DNA from: Oligoflexia bacterium
GTDB taxonomy: Bacteria > Bdellovibrionota_G > JALEGL01
Length of the DNA stretch: 64,000 nucleotides
NCBI GenBank assembly: GCA_035326705.1
Contig: DAOLES010000001.1
Coordinates: 247,473 to 311,472 of the forward strand
Reading direction: 5' to 3'
Both the position numbers and the translations under genes were made by a program. Numbering within the stretch: the stretch's first letter is position 1; each line of letters starts with the position of its first letter. The notes beneath the pieces are model-generated. The model was given only the letters and a program-made list of their open reading frames with translations. It was not told the DNA's origin and made no database searches. Shown here piece by piece: positions 62,401-64,000 of this stretch.

Positions 62401-62918
62401 GCATTGAGCTGTTTAATAAGCAAGAGCAGCTGATAGAAACTTTTACATTTCCTAGACAAGACAAAGCTGATTATTTGTGCCTGTCTGATTATGTTAAAAA
62501 TGAAAAACCTTATGATATCTGTGCCATGTTTATCTGCAGCTTAGAAAACAAAGCTAGAGAACAAGCCTTAATTTGGAAAGATGAAGGAGAATATTTAAAA
62601 TCACACATCTTGTTTGCCCTCAATTTAGAAATGGCAGAAGCTTTAGCTGAGTATGTTCACTGCATCATTAGAACAAACTGGAATATTGAACATAAAGCTT
62701 ACAGTCTAAAAGAAATGTTTCAGGCAAAATATCAAGGCAAACGTTATTCATTTGGCTATCCTGCTTGCCCAGATCTAGAAGATCAAAGAAAACTTTTTAA
62801 ACTTCTTAAACCTGAGCGCATTAACATTGAACTAACCGAAGATTGCATGATGAACCCAGAAGCCAGTGTTAGCGCCATGGTGTTTCATCATCCACAAGCA
62901 AAATATTTTTCTGTTTAA
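59478..62918 (+). CDS. metH: Cobalamin-dependent methionine synthase
   Basis: Modular enzyme of 1146 residues that methylates homocysteine to methionine using methyltetrahydrofolate. In order: homocysteine domain (~5-315) with zinc cysteines in LGLNCATG and GGCCGTN; pterin-binding domain (~335-600) starting LVGERSNIIGSRKF; cap and B12 domains (~640-860) with DVHDIGKN; and the reactivation domain (~930-1140) ending RFSFGYPACPDLEDQ-like and EASVSAMVFHHP. All modules are present, though the protein is somewhat shorter than E. coli MetH. It needs B12, so the cell must make or import it. The stop codon overlaps that of the convergent ycaQ. Confidence 0.96.
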   Translation: MSNIEHILQQRILLLDGATGTAIQDLNLSPSDFGGESYYGCNEHLNLTAPDKILQIHENYLAAGADIIETNTFGGLAFVLDEFSLGQKAYDINFNAAQIAKKAAMAFSTSEQPRFVAGSLGPSTKSLSVTGGITFDELNLHYRDQIKALIEGGVDYLLFETVQDMRNLKAAFTAALDLFTDEPSLTHPIAISATIETMGTTLAGQSIEAFWSSIAHLPLLYLGLNCATGPDFMTDHLRSLHALSHVPLACIPNAGLPDEEGLYTLEPKQLADKLAFFIQNGWINVLGGCCGTNYKHIKALRELINQQPQPRQRPNHSIHHLSGINFLEITDDQLPILVGERSNIIGSRKFKKLIESENFEQAAEIPRQQVKAGADIIDICLANPDRDELSDMKNFLIYVNKTLRAPWMIDSTDATVIEYALKQSQGKAIINSINLEDGLERFEMVVPLAKKYGAALIVGTIDDDPKQGMGISLERKIEIAQKSYSILTQDYNISPYDIYWDSLVFPCATGDENYLASAKATVSAITELKKRFPHTKTALGISNVSFGLPSAGREVLNAVFLYHCSKAGLDLALVNTQMLQRYASISVQEKKLAEDLLWSGEQRYIDAFASFYRQKKSSTNTITQSKRSLDEHLSYAIIEGSKDQLIERLDEKLKTQKALDIINGPLMSGMNEVGRLFNNNELIVAEVLQSAEVMKTAVDHLEQYMDKTDSISQDTVMLATVKGDVHDIGKNLVDIILSNNGYKVINLGIKITSQELIAAYKKHKPSIIGLSGLLVKSAQQMAITAADLQRENINIPLLVGGAALSKNFTTAKIAPCYSGHVYYAKDAMTGLALCKKILNQDKNTPLPVKTITQANAQSLNTSKKNAVEGKSNVPPAKTIPKIYHDGTVQTVEQLDHVKNFINPRMLYGRHLGLPNSQVDLLFPIFKSRAGENDLLKKSTELKQQVEEVYCYAKEHHLFNPQYIVEDFLCLKNKNSIELFNKQEQLIETFTFPRQDKADYLCLSDYVKNEKPYDICAMFICSLENKAREQALIWKDEGEYLKSHILFALNLEMAEALAEYVHCIIRTNWNIEHKAYSLKEMFQAKYQGKRYSFGYPACPDLEDQRKLFKLLKPERINIELTEDCMMNPEASVSAMVFHHPQAKYFSV

Positions 62919-64000
62919 AACTCTTTTCTCAAATTATTCATTAAGTCACCTTTTCTACCCAATTGAATTGTTTTTAAATTTAACCATTGTGACATTTTTT
63001 TTAACTCATGACTAAGAGAGCTTGCTACTTTCTTTTTATCCACGTCTTTTTCTGCATAAGCAGCCAAGACTTGCAATGAATGTGTTGTACGATCAGCTTT
63101 AATATCAACTCTGGCCACCAAGTCACCTTCCATCAAAAAAGGTAACACGTAATACCCCCACTTTCTTTTTTCTTGAGGAACATAAATTTCAATTCGGTAA
63201 AAGAAATCAAACAATCTCTCGGTTCTTGGTCTATGCCAAACAACTGGATCAAAAGGAGATAAAAGTGCCGTAACATTATCCATTGAAATATTTTTAATAG
63301 CGGGTAGTTTTGGCAAAGAAAAAGCTGGCTTACTCCATGACTCAACTTGCCAGCGTTCTAACTTTTTATCTTCATACAGCTGTTTTAAATACGGTTTAGC
63401 TATTTTAGGCGGCAACCTAAAATAATCCACAATCTCATCTTCTGTTGCAACACCAAGTGCTTGTACAGAAATAAGCAATAACTGTTTCATCGCTTGTTCT
63501 ATGGTAGGTGTTTTTTGTTGATGAATTTTTTTGGGTACAATATTTTCTATGCAATCAAACTCTTTTTCAAAATTACCAACGCGTCTAATCCCAACTTGTC
63601 CAATACGAAACAACCAGTCTAAGGCTCTAGATGCATAGGAATAATGCCCCCAAGTGCTTTTTGGGAGTTTTTGTTGATCAAAAATATCTTTTGCTTTTAG
63701 TCTTCCTCTTTCTTTTAATTCTAAATATACACTTTCAATGTATTTTTTTTCATTTGTTGCAAATCGGTAGAGTGATTTCCATGTGTACCCCTGTTTTACT
63801 CGCTCTTTTGACCAACGAAATAGCGGTTCATACTCAACTGGTACCAGTGAAGCTTCATGCGCCCAGCATTCAAACCAATGATCCATTTCATAAGCAATCT
63901 CTTCTAATAAACGGCTATCATAAATGCCTAAACGAGAAAAAGCAGGTAAGTATTGTGTTCTTGCTACAACAGGAATTGCATCCAGTTGCAGGACATGCAG
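62915..64000 (-). CDS. ycaQ: YcaQ-type DNA glycosylase (5' end outside window)
   Basis: Winged-helix protein, at least 362 codons open from 64000 to 62915. The frame continues upstream past ATG 63886 with family-like sequence (LQLDAIPVVARTQYLPAFSRLG), so the true start lies beyond the window. Motifs FECWAHEASLVP, SYASRALDWLFRIG, LSPFDPVVWHRPRTERLFDF and KRKWGYYVLPFL are those of YcaQ/AlkX, which unhooks DNA interstrand crosslinks. Confidence 0.88.
   Translation of the reverse strand: MHVLQLDAIPVVARTQYLPAFSRLGIYDSRLLEEIAYEMDHWFECWAHEASLVPVEYEPLFRWSKERVKQGYTWKSLYRFATNEKKYIESVYLELKERGRLKAKDIFDQQKLPKSTWGHYSYASRALDWLFRIGQVGIRRVGNFEKEFDCIENIVPKKIHQQKTPTIEQAMKQLLLISVQALGVATEDEIVDYFRLPPKIAKPYLKQLYEDKKLERWQVESWSKPAFSLPKLPAIKNISMDNVTALLSPFDPVVWHRPRTERLFDFFYRIEIYVPQEKRKWGYYVLPFLMEGDLVARVDIKADRTTHSLQVLAAYAEKDVDKKKVASSLSHELKKMSQWLNLKTIQLGRKGDLMNNLRKEF

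Overview
The window is about 36-38% GC by eye and comes from a Gram-negative, probably free-living heterotroph. Envelope evidence includes a TolC-like outer membrane factor with an RND pump, several lipobox lipoproteins, a small beta-barrel-like protein and MscL. A DUF4388-like/TPR protein, an FHA protein, an H1-like lysine-rich protein and a bacterial SET protein are features often seen in the old 'Deltaproteobacteria' (Bdellovibrionota/Myxococcota-like lineages). The lineage is an inference; there is no rRNA or tRNA gene to anchor it. I see no insertion sequence, prophage or CRISPR array.

Layout, left to right. 1-4.6 kb: a partial H1-like gene, then a DUF4388/J-like/TPR protein, cca, a small protein, trmB and a GNAT acetyltransferase. 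4.6-9.7 kb: a glycosyltransferase diverges from a five-gene run: miaE, a TrmB-like methyltransferase with an altered signature, a FabH-like ketosynthase, a heme-oxygenase-like diiron protein and an unrecognised protein. 9.7-15 kb: an EamA transporter, a DEDDh exonuclease, and class I ribonucleotide reductase nrdA-nrdB behind a clear cobalamin riboswitch. 15-22 kb: secreted and surface proteins (papain-like-fold candidate, FG-GAP lipoprotein, OMP, metzincin lipoprotein) and the SET protein. 22-28 kb: type II glutamine synthetase, nadC-nadB, and acyl-CoA dehydrogenase-FHA. 28-33 kb: TPR-TolC-RND with no adaptor gene. 33-37.9 kb: secreted proteins, a thioesterase, a parallel beta-helix lipoprotein and a DUF938 methyltransferase.

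38-40 kb: the queuosine precursor operon queE-queD-queC-queF, in which QueD lacks its usual catalytic Cys. 40-48 kb: an M1 peptidase diverging from lipA and a 2-oxoacid dehydrogenase operon (E2, E3, E1alpha, E1beta), with a strongly structured ~170-nt spacer between the E2 and E3 genes and a good terminator at the end. 48-51.7 kb: four small exported proteins of unknown function; one is bracketed by imperfect direct repeats, one of which overlaps the 3' end of yajQ. 51.7-58.8 kb: yajQ, fumC and a leucine-catabolism operon (liuB, liuC, liuD, liuE). 58.9-64 kb: mscL, cobalamin-dependent metH and a partial ycaQ.

Themes. B12 appears twice: metH uses it, and a riboswitch for it precedes a B12-independent reductase, suggesting a class II enzyme elsewhere in the genome. 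Acyl-CoA/lipoyl metabolism (PDH-like complex, Leu catabolism, acyl-CoA dehydrogenase, thioesterase, fumarase) and tRNA modification (trmB, miaE, que genes) dominate the core genes. The best candidates for something undescribed are the ketosynthase/diiron-protein/unknown-protein cluster at 7.0-9.7 kb and the structured RNA at 44.5-44.7 kb.
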